NCBI RefSeq assembly: GCF_021513195.1
Contig: NZ_CP090974.1
Location: forward strand, 2,306,001 to 2,370,000
Reading direction: 5' to 3'
Length of the DNA: 64,000 nt
Source: Shewanella sp. OMA3-2
Lineage (GTDB): Bacteria > Pseudomonadota > Gammaproteobacteria > Enterobacterales > Shewanellaceae
Shown: positions 54,605-64,000 of the stretch, one piece after another
Position numbering within the stretch: position 1 is the first letter of the stretch
How the letters are laid out: the number at the start of each line of letters is the position of its first letter
Translations under genes and position numbers: made by a program
Notes under the pieces: model-generated
Database searches by the model: none
What the model was told of the DNA's origin: nothing
The model's input: the letters and a program-made list of their open reading frames with translations, nothing else

Positions 54605-55837
54605 TTAGTGCTCTACTTGATGACTTTTATCGGTTTTAGGCAAAATCATATTCATTAATATCGCGATTATGCCGCACAAGCTTATACCAGTGAGACTGAA
54701 CGAGCCAATACCAAATGCCATTCCGCCAATGCCAAATACCAAGGTGACTGCGACAATACTTAAGTTACGCGGCTCTGATAAGTCAACTTGATTTTTAATT
54801 AAAGTATTTAAGCCAACAGCGGCAATAGACCCAAATAACAAACACATAATGCCACCCATCACTGGGACTGGAATTGTTTGTAATAAGGCACCTAATTTAC
54901 CGACAAAAGCTAAAGTGATGGCGGTAATCGCTGTCCAGGTCATAATACGAGGATCAAAACTTTTGGTTAAGGTAATCGCGCCTGTAACTTCTGAGTATGT
55001 TGTGTTTGGCGGCCCACCAAATGCGGATGCCGCTATAGTTGCTATACCATCTCCGGCTAAGGTGCGATGCAAGCCAGGTTTTTTAATATAGTCTTTACCT
55101 GTTACGTTAGATATCGCCAAGATATCACCGATATGCTCAACGGCTGGTGCAATGGCTACGGGGATCATAAAGAGTATGGCTTGCCAATGAAATTCGGGGG
55201 CGACAAAGTTAGGCATGGATAACCATGCTGCTTGTTGCACTGGAGTGAAATCAACCACATTAAAAAACAGGCTTAAACTATAGCCAACGATAATGCCTGC
55301 CAAAATAGGCATCAATCGAGCAACACCTTTTGCAAAAGTTGCCACTAGAATAGTGGTTGATAATGAGGCCAGTGAAATAATTAACGCGGTGGTGGAGTTA
55401 ATTAATTGAACTGAACCATCGCCAGTTTTGCCTAAAGCCATATTCACCGCCATTGGTGCTAAGCCTAAGCCGATAATCATTATCACAGGGCCAACCACAA
55501 CAGGAGGGAGGAGTTGATGAATAAACCCCACACCGCGTATTTTGACGGTTAATCCTAATAGCACATAAATTAATCCGGATACCATCAGGCCGCCCATCGT
55601 TGCGGGTATTCCCCATGTTTGCACGCCATAAAGTATAGGGGCGATAAATGCGAAAGATGAAGCCAAGAAAATAGGCACTTGTCGTTTTGTGACTAATTGA
55701 AAAAGTAGAGTACCAATACCTGCGGTAAAGAGGGCAACACTGGTATCTAGTCCGGTAAGTAAAGGCATTAACACGAGTGCCCCAAAAGCCACAAATAACA
55801 TTTGTGCCCCTTGAAGCGGAATTGAAAAGCGTTTCAT
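54605..55837 (-). CDS. uraA: Uracil permease
   Basis: A 410-aa NCS2-family H+/uracil symporter with 14 helices. IPVAIAPAVEHIGDI carries the substrate Glu (E241 in E. coli) and AFGGPPNTTYSEVTGAI the second Glu. PILYGVQTWGIPATMGGLMV is also typical. It is monocistronic. Confidence 0.92.
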   Translation of the reverse strand: MKRFSIPLQGAQMLFVAFGALVLMPLLTGLDTSVALFTAGIGTLLFQLVTKRQVPIFLASSFAFIAPILYGVQTWGIPATMGGLMVSGLIYVLLGLTVKIRGVGFIHQLLPPVVVGPVIMIIGLGLAPMAVNMALGKTGDGSVQLINSTTALIISLASLSTTILVATFAKGVARLMPILAGIIVGYSLSLFFNVVDFTPVQQAAWLSMPNFVAPEFHWQAILFMIPVAIAPAVEHIGDILAISNVTGKDYIKKPGLHRTLAGDGIATIAASAFGGPPNTTYSEVTGAITLTKSFDPRIMTWTAITAITLAFVGKLGALLQTIPVPVMGGIMCLLFGSIAAVGLNTLIKNQVDLSEPRNLSIVAVTLVFGIGGMAFGIGSFSLTGISLCGIIAILMNMILPKTDKSHQVEH

Positions 55838-56008
55838 CAGATTAACTCCATTATTTTTATTATGTCTTTAAATCGGTACAGTTAGCGCATTTTCTAGTTA
55901 TATTCAAATAGTGCGAGTACATAAAAAAGAGTGCGATTAGACCATACTCGATAGATCTTTATTATGTTACACTTTCAGCACTTATTTTGATTGCGTTTAT
56001 GACTCCCA

Positions 56009-57097
56009 ATGCTAAAAAAATTACTTAATCTTACAGTGTTTTCACTGGCGATTGTCCATGCACAACTATCCGCTGCCGAAGTGTCTAAGCTAGATGAGGC
56101 AGATATCATAGTTGAATCCCGCGCTAACAGTGCTCGTTCGGCTGCACTTAAACAAGCGTTAGCCAGCGTATTTTTAAAAAACTCGGGTAGCCCCAGCGTC
56201 GTCATGCATCCCATGGTGAAAGCACAAATTGACAACCCTGAAGCGTTACTCATTCAGTATGGTTATAGTCAGGTTGATAGTGATTTATTACTCACAGCAA
56301 GCTTTGACCATCAACGTGTGATAAGTACTTTACGCCAAGCAGATTTACCCGTTTGGGGGGCTCAACGTCCTTTAACTTTATTATGGGTAACGCTTACGGA
56401 AGCTAACGATACGGTTATTCTAGCCGACTCAAGCGAAAGCCCTTTACGCTCTGATTTAATTGCTGAGTCAAACAATAAAGGTATTCCAGTATTGTTACCT
56501 TTGATGGACCTTGATGATCTTATGGCGGTATCGCCAACGGATGTTAAAGGCATGTTTTTAAGTCCCGTTAATATTGCATCAGCTCGATATCAAGCAGATT
56601 ATTTTGCGATTGCAGATATTTCAGAGGCAACAAATAAAGTCACATTTACTTTGTCTTTGTTCGATAAAACCCAAACGGGCTCAACGCTTCAACCTTTAAT
56701 TAAGCAACAGGGTGAGACGCTCAATATCGCCGCGGCATCCAAACGGATCATGGCTTTATTAGCTGATTATTATATTAGCCAATATGCTATTGCATCTTCA
56801 GGTAATAACCTTGAAACACAGGTTAGCTTTACAGGTGTGACTAACATGAAACAACTGGTAGAAATTGAAAAGTACTTGCAGCAACTCAGTGCTGTTAAAG
56901 ATATTTCAGTCAGTCAATTTCAAAATGAAACAGTGACATACCAGTTATCTTTATTCAGTAGCATTGAAGATCTACAACGCTTATTAAGTATTGATAATCG
57001 ATTAAGCAAAATAGACTCGATGGGAAATGTAAATTCTTATTATGATGCTAAATCGACTGATAAATCTACGTTAACCTATCAATGGCAAGGACAATAA
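56009..57097 (+). CDS. DUF2066 family exported protein
   Basis: A 362-aa protein with a signal peptide (MLKKLLNLTVFSLAIVHAQL, cleavage after SAA). The N-terminal VESRANSARSAALKQALASVF and WGAQRPLTLLWVTL match DUF2066, usually located directly upstream of hda in this group. Function unknown; likely periplasmic. The hda start follows 76 nt later. Confidence 0.85.
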   Translation: MLKKLLNLTVFSLAIVHAQLSAAEVSKLDEADIIVESRANSARSAALKQALASVFLKNSGSPSVVMHPMVKAQIDNPEALLIQYGYSQVDSDLLLTASFDHQRVISTLRQADLPVWGAQRPLTLLWVTLTEANDTVILADSSESPLRSDLIAESNNKGIPVLLPLMDLDDLMAVSPTDVKGMFLSPVNIASARYQADYFAIADISEATNKVTFTLSLFDKTQTGSTLQPLIKQQGETLNIAAASKRIMALLADYYISQYAIASSGNNLETQVSFTGVTNMKQLVEIEKYLQQLSAVKDISVSQFQNETVTYQLSLFSSIEDLQRLLSIDNRLSKIDSMGNVNSYYDAKSTDKSTLTYQWQGQ

Positions 57098-57173
57098 CCC
57101 CAGTGATATTTTACCTGAAGAGCGCTTGTGCTATAGTAGCGATCGCTGTGTGTTTATTTTTGAGAATGTTTGA

Positions 57174-57884
57174 GTGACCCTATCTTCTCCACGCCAATTA
57201 TCTTTACCCGTTTATTTACCGGATGATGAGACGTTTAATAGTTATTATCCTGCATCGGGTAATGATGAACTTATCCAAAAGCTTCAGTCTTGTGCTGAGG
57301 GTAATATTACTTCGTCTATCTATTTATATGGTCCGCAAAAATCAGGCCGCACCCATTTAATGCATGCGGCATGTGCCCATGCAAGTGATTTAGACCGACG
57401 TACTTTATATATTCCACTTGGCATTCATGCCAGTATTTCTCCCGCATTATTTGAGGGGGTGGAGTCATTAAATTTAATTTGTATTGATGATATCGATGCC
57501 ATAGCAGGTCATCCTGTTTGGGAAGAAGCCTTATTTCACTTATATAACCGGATTGCTGAACAGCAAGACTGTCGTTTAATTGTCAGTGCAAGTGCATCAC
57601 CGTCTGAAGCCTGTTTTGCTTTACCTGATTTAATTTCACGGATGCAGTGGGGGTTAATATATCAATTGCAAGCTATGGCAGATGATGAAAAACTTTTGGC
57701 TTTACAACGCAGAGCAGCGATGCGCGGACTGCAATTATCTGATGAAGTAGGGCGTTTCTTATTGACGAGAATGGCACGAGATTTACGTACCCTGTTTGAT
57801 GTGCTAGATAAATTAGATAAAGCATCTATGGTACATCAACGTAAATTAACCATCCCTTTCATCAAGGAAATGCTTAAGTTATAG
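57174..57884 (+). CDS. hda: DnaA-inactivating protein Hda
   Basis: A 236-aa AAA+ protein that, bound to the beta clamp, stimulates hydrolysis of DnaA-ATP after initiation. The clamp-binding motif QLSLP is at residues 8-12; the P-loop GPQKSGRTHLMHAACAH, LNLICIDDIDAIAG and the C-terminal RTLFDVLDKLDKASMVHQRK are typical. GTG at 57174 fits the family start. Confidence 0.93.
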   Translation: MTLSSPRQLSLPVYLPDDETFNSYYPASGNDELIQKLQSCAEGNITSSIYLYGPQKSGRTHLMHAACAHASDLDRRTLYIPLGIHASISPALFEGVESLNLICIDDIDAIAGHPVWEEALFHLYNRIAEQQDCRLIVSASASPSEACFALPDLISRMQWGLIYQLQAMADDEKLLALQRRAAMRGLQLSDEVGRFLLTRMARDLRTLFDVLDKLDKASMVHQRKLTIPFIKEMLKL

Positions 57885-57901
57885 TTGCTTATAAAATAAC
57901 C

Positions 57902-57917
57902 CTAGCCGTAAGGCTAG
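57902..57917. terminator. Small hairpin after hda
   Basis: CTAGCC-GTAA-GGCTAG, no T tract; weak terminator candidate. Confidence 0.4.
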
Positions 57918-57963
57918 AGTGATTACTTAAAATCTGCGTTTATCTAAGTCTGCTTGTTTAATC

Positions 57964-59888
57964 TTATTGTCTATGTTGATCGCCACTTAACTCTAAAGGT
58001 CTATCTACTAATGCTTTTATCACAGCTGATTGAGTCCCCTTTAGCTGTGAACTGGCACTTGTTGGGCTAATCGCTAAGTTTTCTGTCCACGATTTGCCTG
58101 GAGTTAATTGCAATGGTATTGGTAAACTATTGATAAGGTTTTGACCTCCCACTTCTGGTATTAGTTCATCAATAACGTATTGTGCTCGTATTTTAATATT
58201 GCTTGCACCAATACGACCACGCTGCCCCCAATCGACAGTAATACTAGAGCCAGTTGCATTTTGTGGATTGTCTGTAACGGCAACATCTCTCAACATATTA
58301 TAACGATAACTCATAAAAGCTTCTTCAAAAAGCATGGCCGCATCTTCTCGTGTAGAGGAGTAGCTGTAATAGTCAGATGCATGGTCTTGACTAAAGAAGC
58401 TGGTAATATCACTTGGCAGATATAACTTTTGAGTATTATTAGCTGTTTGCCCCTTAAAGCTTACTGTACCCAGTGAATACATTTCGCTGCTTTGCAATGG
58501 GAAACGTATGGCGAGTTGATCAGATACCAAAGCATTACTGCTCGAACGCCTGTTGAAATCCTCTAACAAAGTCGGCCCTTGGAGGGTGCTATGGGTACTG
58601 CGTGGGAAAAGTCATTAGCATGGGCTAATTCGTGATATAGCAGCGAGGAAAGTCTAGGGGTAAAATCGGCAATTGAGCGGTTGGTTCGCGTTTCATACGA
58701 GTAAGAAGCATAAGCATAGTTATTATTCTTCACATATCGCCATGGCATTAAAAACTGTAAATCATTACCAAAATTACTCCGGTAATCTGGTGCTTCATTG
58801 ATGGTATCGCGCTCAGCGGCGGTTAACCAAAGGTTGTCAGGATCTAAATATATTGCCCTGGTAACTACCCAATAAAAAGAGGGGCGTACATCATAACTAA
58901 TAATAATCGCGCTGACAGACTGTAATAAGGTGATGAAATCATTGTTGGGGTCTTGCTGCTGTAGAAATCGTTCAAAATTCTGCCCCATCCAATCGTGAGA
59001 TACCACCACTCTGTCCATTATATTAGCAATAGAGGGAGAGGAGGTTTGTTGTCCAATTAAAGGCAATTGATTAATACGGCAGCTATTTTCGAGTTTATTT
59101 GAGTAAACACATTTTGGTAAAACAGCAGCATAAGTCGAATTCGGTTTATAGGCATAGGTTCGTGCCACGGGCTGATCAAAATAGGGGGAGGTGATTGCTG
59201 TTTCATTGGTAATTAAGATATGAACATCATCGGTTAATGTTTGTCCGTTCAGTTCGGCTGTAGCCCTAAGAGAGACTATGCTGTCGTTGCTGACATTAGG
59301 CGCGATGAATAATGGTCGTTCAGTTTTTGTTAAATCTAAACTGATGGCATTATCTGAGTAAGCACACCATTTTACATTCGTCGGCATTTGACCATTAATG
59401 GTCGCTAATCTCACACTGACACCATTACCCTCTACGACTTGATGATCCGCATTTACTGCTAATGATATTTGTTGGGTACTAGTGACATTAATGGTAATCA
59501 ATTGATCGATATTGATGCCCGATCCGGTTATTGTCACTTTGAATTGATATTCACCATCATTTGAAGGGGTAAAGTTGAGAATAGGAGATCTATTACTGAT
59601 TAATGATAAAGCCGTACCTGCAACTTGCTGCCATTTATAGACTAACCCCATTGAGTCTTTATTGGCTATTTTAGCAATAATCGCTCCAGGCTGGTTTACC
59701 TGATAATTGGGTTCAAGCAAAAATTTAAGGTTGTCGTTACCTGTTATCGTTATCCACTCAAGAGGTAGGCTGCAAGCTGTGACAGGAAAGGAATTATCAG
59801 GCACTACAGCCGAGTCACTACCACCTCCACAGGCAGTTAGTATACAGGTTGAAATAACAAGCGTAAAAATACTGCGACTGAAAGCCAT
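57964..59888 (-). pseudogene. Lipoprotein with metzincin-like zinc motif, frameshifted
   Basis: Two frames (58563-59888, then 57964-58569) form one protein of about 640 residues. The start has a lipobox (STCILTAC, Cys20). A PKD/cadherin-like domain follows (VYKWQQVAGTALSLISNRSP, FTPSNDGEYQFKVTI). Near residue 419 HELAHANDFSH fits HExxHxxDxxH, a metzincin-like site with Asp for the usual Gly. The frame breaks just after it: adding one base in the CCC run (GGG at 58593-58595 on the plus strand) restores AVPHSTLQGPTLLEDFNRRS. As read, the protein ends at PSKGRLC. Probably a surface metalloprotease; substrate unknown. Confidence 0.78.
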
Positions 59889-59950
59889 TATTTAATCCCT
59901 TATACTATTATTAATTGACTATATCATGTGATTTTTGACTGCGAAATAAC

Positions 59951-59974
59951 AAAAAAGCGCCAATAGGCGCTTTT
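59951..59974 (-). terminator. Terminator of bepA-arsC-DUF2069 transcript
   Basis: AAAAGCGCC / GGCGCTTTT with a 4-nt loop; six T follow on the minus strand. Confidence 0.85.
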
Positions 59975-60014
59975 GAATGATTTATTAACAATAAAGGTTA
60001 TTTAAAGTAGATTG

Positions 60015-60395
60015 TTAATTTTTTTGTGGTGATTTTTTCTTTAAACCAAGTCCCAGTTCTCTGCCTCTTATTCTGGCATAAAATGGGAAACCAATTAACA
60101 AAACGCAAATAAGTACAGATTCAATAATGGCAAACACAAGCGCGTCTTCAGTGACATAGACTAAGGTTAATCCATGAAGCAGATACAGGCATAGAATAAA
60201 GCTTGCCCAGGCATAAGTGTATGGTTTACCTTGAATAACACCTTTTAACGGCATCAATAATGGGATTATCCACAGTAGATTAAATATCAATGTATAAGAA
60301 CCTTGCACGCCTTGTTGTACAAACCATCCAGTAAGCAGTAATACGAGCGCAATATAACCGATGCGACAAAGCTGAAATAAGCTGTTAGTTTTCAT
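60015..60395 (-). CDS. DUF2069 family membrane protein
   Basis: A 126-aa protein with four predicted helices and a basic C-terminal tail (RIRGRELGLGLKKKSPQKN). MPLKGVIQGKPYTYAWASFI is the DUF2069 signature. Function unknown. It lies 7 nt after arsC in the same operon. Confidence 0.85.
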   Translation of the reverse strand: MKTNSLFQLCRIGYIALVLLLTGWFVQQGVQGSYTLIFNLLWIIPLLMPLKGVIQGKPYTYAWASFILCLYLLHGLTLVYVTEDALVFAIIESVLICVLLIGFPFYARIRGRELGLGLKKKSPQKN

Positions 60396-60402
60396 TAATA
60401 AT

Positions 60403-60756
60403 TTACTCTATGATTGCTAAAACACTTTCTGGAGGACGACCAATAGCCGCTTTGCCATTGACTAATACTATTGGTCGTTCGATTAATTTTGGCGTGTTAA
60501 CCATAGCTTCAATAAGTTGCGCTTCAGTAAGATTGACATTGTCTAAGCTTAAATCTTTATATTCACTTTCTTTAGTCCGCATCAACTGACGAGCGTTTAA
60601 ACCAAGTAGTGACAGTATGTGACTAATTTCGTTTGCTGAAGGGGGATTTTTTAAATACTCAATGACATTTATATCATTTTCCCTAGCTTGAAGTAACGCT
60701 AGGGTTTCACGACTTTTCGAACAACGTGGATTATGTAAAATAGTAATTTTAGTCAT
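60403..60756 (-). CDS. arsC: Glutaredoxin-dependent arsenate reductase family protein
   Basis: A 117-aa ArsC/YfgD-type protein with active-site Cys in ITILHNPRCSKSRETLALLQ and the Arg in IERPIVLVNGKAAIGRPPE. Family members reduce arsenate, but the chromosomal neighbour of bepA (YfgD) has an unproven physiological role. It follows bepA by 34 nt. Confidence 0.88.
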   Translation of the reverse strand: MTKITILHNPRCSKSRETLALLQARENDINVIEYLKNPPSANEISHILSLLGLNARQLMRTKESEYKDLSLDNVNLTEAQLIEAMVNTPKLIERPIVLVNGKAAIGRPPESVLAIIE

Positions 60757-60790
60757 AGTATTAGCTTTCTTTTTAGTTCTGTATTAAGGG

Positions 60791-62278
60791 TTATTTGAAT
60801 TGTTCTAGATTGCGTTCTGCATCTCTAAATTGACGTATTCTGGCTTCAATTCTGGCAATTTGCAGCGGCTGTCCGTCAGAGTAACGATACGCGTAGTTTA
60901 ATTGATCAATAGCGCTTGGATAATCCGCGACTAAGGCCAGTACCTCTGCATTGGTATAATACTCTAGTGCTTTATTGCCTATTTTTTTATAAGCATCATT
61001 CATCAGTTGGTATGAGAGTATATTTTGTTTATCAAAAAATATAAGCTCTTCCAATAAGGGAATCGCTAGTTTAGGCGCTCCAGATTCAACATAAATATGG
61101 GCTAAGTTGGTATTGATAACCAGTGAGGTTGGTTTTAATTTTCGCTGCGCTTGCAATAATGCAATGGCGTCATCAAAGGCTTTACGCTCGGCTAATAAAT
61201 CCGTTTTAGTATCGATATAAAATAAATTATTAACATCAGTTTGGCGTAATTCATCAATAATAGCTTCTGCTTCAGCAAATTTTTTCAAGCGAAACAGCGC
61301 TAAAGCTTTTCCATACAAAGCGGCTTCTTTGAAAGCGTAAGAGCGTTTTTTTAACTGAACATTGAATAAAGATAACGCTGCGTCATCGTTATAGCTGGAG
61401 AATCGCACTTGAATACGGGCTTTAGCAAGTTGGTAGTTTAGATTATCTGCAATATAACGATTTGGATATTGTGCTGCGCGGTTACGAGCATCGGTAATGC
61501 GTGACTCTGGTAATGGATGAGTGAGCAGCATTTGTGGTGGCGTTGTCGTGAAACGGTAACGTGTGGCCAGTTCAGCAAAAAAGTTTGCGGCGCTATTGGG
61601 ATCAAAACCGGCTTCAACCAATATTTGCATACCGATTCGGTCAGCTTCTTTTTCATGTAAACGAGTATAGTTAATTTTAGCTTGAGTAGCTAAAGCTTGG
61701 GTTGTTGCTAATGCCGCCATACCCGCCTGTGGAGCTGCAATAGTCAGTAATATCGCCCCTAATAAACCGGCAATAGTTGCCGTAGAGCTTTTGTGTTGCG
61801 CTTCTAATGAGCGGGCTAGATGACGTTGAGTGACGTGAGTGATTTCATGCGCCAGTACCGAAGCAAGCTCGCTTTCTGTATCAGCATTTAAAAATAGCCC
61901 TGTATGAACACCGACATGTCCACCAAAAAAAGCAAATGCGTTAATTTCATCATTTCGAAGTAAGAAAAAATAAAATGGCGTTTTAACGCCCGTAGCATGG
62001 GCAACTAATTTATTACCTAATTCAGATAGATATTGGCTTAACACTGGGTCAGTTAATAGCGGTGCAGATGAACGTATCACTCGCATATAAGCATCGCCAT
62101 AAACCATTTCTTTTTCAAGACTGAAAGTATTGACAGCCGCAGTTCCAAGATCGGGTAAGTCGTTGTTGGCAAAGCTACTGCTAATATTCGCTGTCAATAG
62201 CACAGCTGCAATACTGCCAGCGATGAAAGTTTTGCTCATTTTGCTGAATGATTTGGTGGTAAAAGTAATTTTAGCCAA
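60791..62278 (-). CDS. bepA: Periplasmic metalloprotease/chaperone BepA
   Basis: A 495-aa M48 protease with a signal peptide (KTFIAGSIAAVLLTANISSS) and zinc motif HEITH at residues 144-148, the third ligand in RLHEKEADRIG, and a C-terminal TPR-rich half. BepA degrades or assists LptD and BAM substrates in outer-membrane biogenesis. TTG at 62278 has AAAGGG 7 nt upstream; ATG at residue 14 has no ribosome site. Confidence 0.93.
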   Translation of the reverse strand: MAKITFTTKSFSKMSKTFIAGSIAAVLLTANISSSFANNDLPDLGTAAVNTFSLEKEMVYGDAYMRVIRSSAPLLTDPVLSQYLSELGNKLVAHATGVKTPFYFFLLRNDEINAFAFFGGHVGVHTGLFLNADTESELASVLAHEITHVTQRHLARSLEAQHKSSTATIAGLLGAILLTIAAPQAGMAALATTQALATQAKINYTRLHEKEADRIGMQILVEAGFDPNSAANFFAELATRYRFTTTPPQMLLTHPLPESRITDARNRAAQYPNRYIADNLNYQLAKARIQVRFSSYNDDAALSLFNVQLKKRSYAFKEAALYGKALALFRLKKFAEAEAIIDELRQTDVNNLFYIDTKTDLLAERKAFDDAIALLQAQRKLKPTSLVINTNLAHIYVESGAPKLAIPLLEELIFFDKQNILSYQLMNDAYKKIGNKALEYYTNAEVLALVADYPSAIDQLNYAYRYSDGQPLQIARIEARIRQFRDAERNLEQFK

Positions 62279-62397
62279 ACGACACCCTTTAATCTGATTA
62301 ATAAGTAGAGAAAAACGCGTAAGAGTTTACTCTGTTCGCTTGTGGTTTACTATGCAACTAAGGATAATAGCATTAGTTTATTTAACGTAAATTCACT

Positions 62398-62613
62398 ATG
62401 AAACTGATAGATTTAACCGCTTATCGATGCCCATATCCATTAGTGCAGATAAAACTGTTATTGAAGCAATTACCGCAAGGTGAAACGTTAAAGGTTTTAC
62501 TGTCTGACCCCGGTTCCTGCAAAGATGTTCCCGTATGGGCTAAAAAAAGTGGATATCAGATCAGCCTATTGCAACAAGATAAAAGTATTATGGCAATTAA
62601 TATCACTAAATAG
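62398..62613 (+). CDS. TusA-family sulfurtransferase
   Basis: A 71-aa protein of the TusA/SirA fold. IDLTAYRCPYPLVQIKLLL contains the active Cys of the CPxP motif at residue 11. It may relay sulfur for tRNA thiolation or another pathway; whether it is TusA itself or a paralogue is open, because TusA normally has CPEP. It is divergent from bepA and precedes perM by 44 nt. Confidence 0.85.
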   Translation: MKLIDLTAYRCPYPLVQIKLLLKQLPQGETLKVLLSDPGSCKDVPVWAKKSGYQISLLQQDKSIMAINITK

Positions 62614-62657
62614 CGTGGTGTTAGGTTAATTTTCTTTCATTCATACAAGGTTTTGCA

Positions 62658-63734
62658 ATGTTAGCGTTTTTAAAAGAATGGTATAAAACTCGTTTTAGTG
62701 ACCCACAAGCAATTACATTAGTCTTTATTTTGATGGGTATTGCGCTAACATTATATTTTGGCGCTGAATTATTAGCCCCTTTACTGGTCGCATTGGTATT
62801 AGCATTTCTACTTGAATGGCCAGTTGCTCAAATGTCAAAGCTGGGCATTAATCGTACCGCTGGTGCATCTATTGTGTTGGTGGCTTTTTTAGGGCTAATG
62901 ATGCTGATATTATTAGTATTAATGCCGAGCATTTGGCGACAAGGGGTGAGTTTAGTCACTGATTTACCGAACATGCTTGATAAGGGCATGATTGTCGTTA
63001 AAGACTTAAGCGATAAATATCCGCAGTTTATCAGTGCTGAGCAAATAGATGCTTCACTCAATGAATTCAAAAAATTGCTTGATACTGAGCATTTACTGGA
63101 TTTTGCTAAGCAAATATTGGGTATTTCAGCATCTGTTTTAGTATTAATGGTTTACGTTATATTAGTTCCCTTATTAGTGTTCTTCTTTTTAAAAGATAAG
63201 CAGCAACTGATCGACAGTAGCAAACGATTTTTCCTGGCAAATCGTGGTTTAGCAAGTAAAGTATGGTATGAAATGGATCAGCAGATATTTAATTATATCC
63301 GTGGCAAAGTGATCGAAATTATTATTGTTGGTGTAGCCAGTTATGTGTTTTTTGCCTTAATGGGACTGCGATATTCAGCTTTGTTAGGTGTGTTGACTGG
63401 TTTGTCGGTATTAATACCCTATGTTGGCGCAACATTGGTGACATTGCCTATCGCGCTTGTGGCATTTGTTCAGTGGGGGATTGGCCCTGAGTTTGGATAC
63501 TTAATGTTGGGTTACGGCATTATCCAAGCTTTAGATGGCAATGTATTGGTACCTATTTTGTTCAGTGACGCGGTAGATTTACATCCTGTGATGATTATCG
63601 CCGCGGTATTGGTCTTTGGTGGCTTATGGGGGGTGTGGGGAGTCTTCTTCGCTATTCCATTAGCATCTTTGGTTAAGGCCGTTATTAATGCATGGCCAAA
63701 CCATGATCATACTTCGGTATTCGATCCCGAATAA
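62658..63734 (+). CDS. perM: AI-2E/PerM family permease
   Basis: A 358-aa membrane protein with about eight helices. LYFGAELLAPLLVALVLAFL, VLVPLLVFFFLKDK-type segment and the C-terminal ALDGNVLVPILFSDAVDLHP are signatures of the AI-2E transporter superfamily. PerM lies next to bepA in E. coli as well. Substrate unknown. Confidence 0.9.
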   Translation: MLAFLKEWYKTRFSDPQAITLVFILMGIALTLYFGAELLAPLLVALVLAFLLEWPVAQMSKLGINRTAGASIVLVAFLGLMMLILLVLMPSIWRQGVSLVTDLPNMLDKGMIVVKDLSDKYPQFISAEQIDASLNEFKKLLDTEHLLDFAKQILGISASVLVLMVYVILVPLLVFFFLKDKQQLIDSSKRFFLANRGLASKVWYEMDQQIFNYIRGKVIEIIIVGVASYVFFALMGLRYSALLGVLTGLSVLIPYVGATLVTLPIALVAFVQWGIGPEFGYLMLGYGIIQALDGNVLVPILFSDAVDLHPVMIIAAVLVFGGLWGVWGVFFAIPLASLVKAVINAWPNHDHTSVFDPE

Positions 63735-63758
63735 TTATCCACATAATGGTTAAACTCT

Positions 63759-63977
63759 TCAAAAATGCACAATATTAAATTGTGCATTTTTAGTTAACAC
63801 TGTCACTGTTTTAATGTCTGTTAATATTAGGGTTAAGTCAGCACCATTAATATCCTTACCATAAATAACTTCTTGCTTAGCGGTCGATTGACCAATGAAG
63901 CCAGTAGAGTCAAACTTTGCCGTAATGTGTTTGCCATTGTTGAGTGTAATCAGCACTGTATATTGATATAGGCACAT
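63759..63977 (-). CDS. Small hypothetical protein
   Basis: A 72-aa frame, MCLYQYTVLITLNNGKHITA to NAQFNIVHF, predicted mostly beta. GAGGTG precedes the ATG at 63977, though very close to it. Its last codons lie in the perM terminator, so the 3' end is shared with that hairpin. No family recognised; moderate chance it is real. Confidence 0.5.
   Translation of the reverse strand: MCLYQYTVLITLNNGKHITAKFDSTGFIGQSTAKQEVIYGKDINGADLTLILTDIKTVTVLTKNAQFNIVHF
63761..63791. terminator. Terminator of perM
   Basis: Stem AAAAATGCACAAT / ATTGTGCATTTTT with a 5-nt loop, usable on both strands. Confidence 0.88.
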
Positions 63978-64000
63978 CACCTCAATATAGTCATGCAGAT

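Noticed and set aside
1..64000. tRNA genes, CRISPR arrays, prophage or transposase genes
   Set aside because: No cloverleaf-like genes, regularly spaced repeats, integrase or transposase motifs were recognised; island status of 1-17683 rests on gene content only.

Overview
The window is chromosomal DNA from a low-GC marine gammaproteobacterium, most likely Shewanella or a close relative. The evidence is the gene order and protein character: thrS-infC-rpmI-rplT, minC-minD-minE beside YcgL/YcgN, nhaB/fadR divergent with dsbB, bepA-arsC-DUF2069 beside perM, norM divergent from ribE, and DUF2066-hda. No rRNA, tRNA, CRISPR array, prophage or insertion sequence is visible.

Region 1 (1-17683) is an accessory catabolic island. 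Left to right it holds a 5'-partial amidase; an operon of HapK-like protein, short-chain dehydrogenase, PuuE-like polysaccharide-deacetylase-fold hydrolase, CitE-like CoA-ester lyase, MaoC hydratase, acyl-CoA dehydrogenase and CaiB/BaiF CoA-transferase; a second, frameshifted CoA-transferase; a Crp/Fnr-type regulator without an Fe-S cysteine cluster; a dedicated etfBA pair; an exported DUF1838 lipoprotein; a frameshifted fumarate-reductase/KstD-type flavoprotein; a small protein; and a TonB-dependent receptor. My reading is outer-membrane uptake, hydrolytic opening or deamidation, CoA activation, flavin-linked oxidation through ETF, hydration and retro-Claisen-type cleavage. The substrate is unknown. 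The operon promoter and the etfBA promoter share two elements in the same order: an FNR-like site followed 68-75 bp later by an ATTTGT-N4-ACAAAT palindrome. The receptor promoter has the FNR-like element.

Region 2 (17950-25330) carries a RES/Xre-type toxin-antitoxin pair and a choline-to-betaine operon on the minus strand: betI, betB, betA, a short BCCT-like transporter and a putative outer-membrane channel, with a BetI operator palindrome upstream.

Region 3 (25870-63980) is mostly core genome: MATE exporter, riboflavin synthase, translation genes (with a ThrRS leader hairpin mimicking a tRNA-Thr anticodon loop and an AUA start for infC), YoaA helicase, tsaB, fatty-acid genes (fadD, fadR), RNase D, Min system, DsbB, NhaB, DUF748/AsmA-like protein, uracil permease, Hda, a metzincin-motif lipoprotein, ArsC, BepA, a TusA-like protein and PerM.

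Four genes are broken by small indels: CoA-transferase 2 (8-bp tandem duplication), flavoprotein (one extra G in a G run), tsaB (one missing C) and the metzincin lipoprotein (one missing base near a C run). tsaB is normally essential, so at least some of these are probably sequence errors rather than true pseudogenes.
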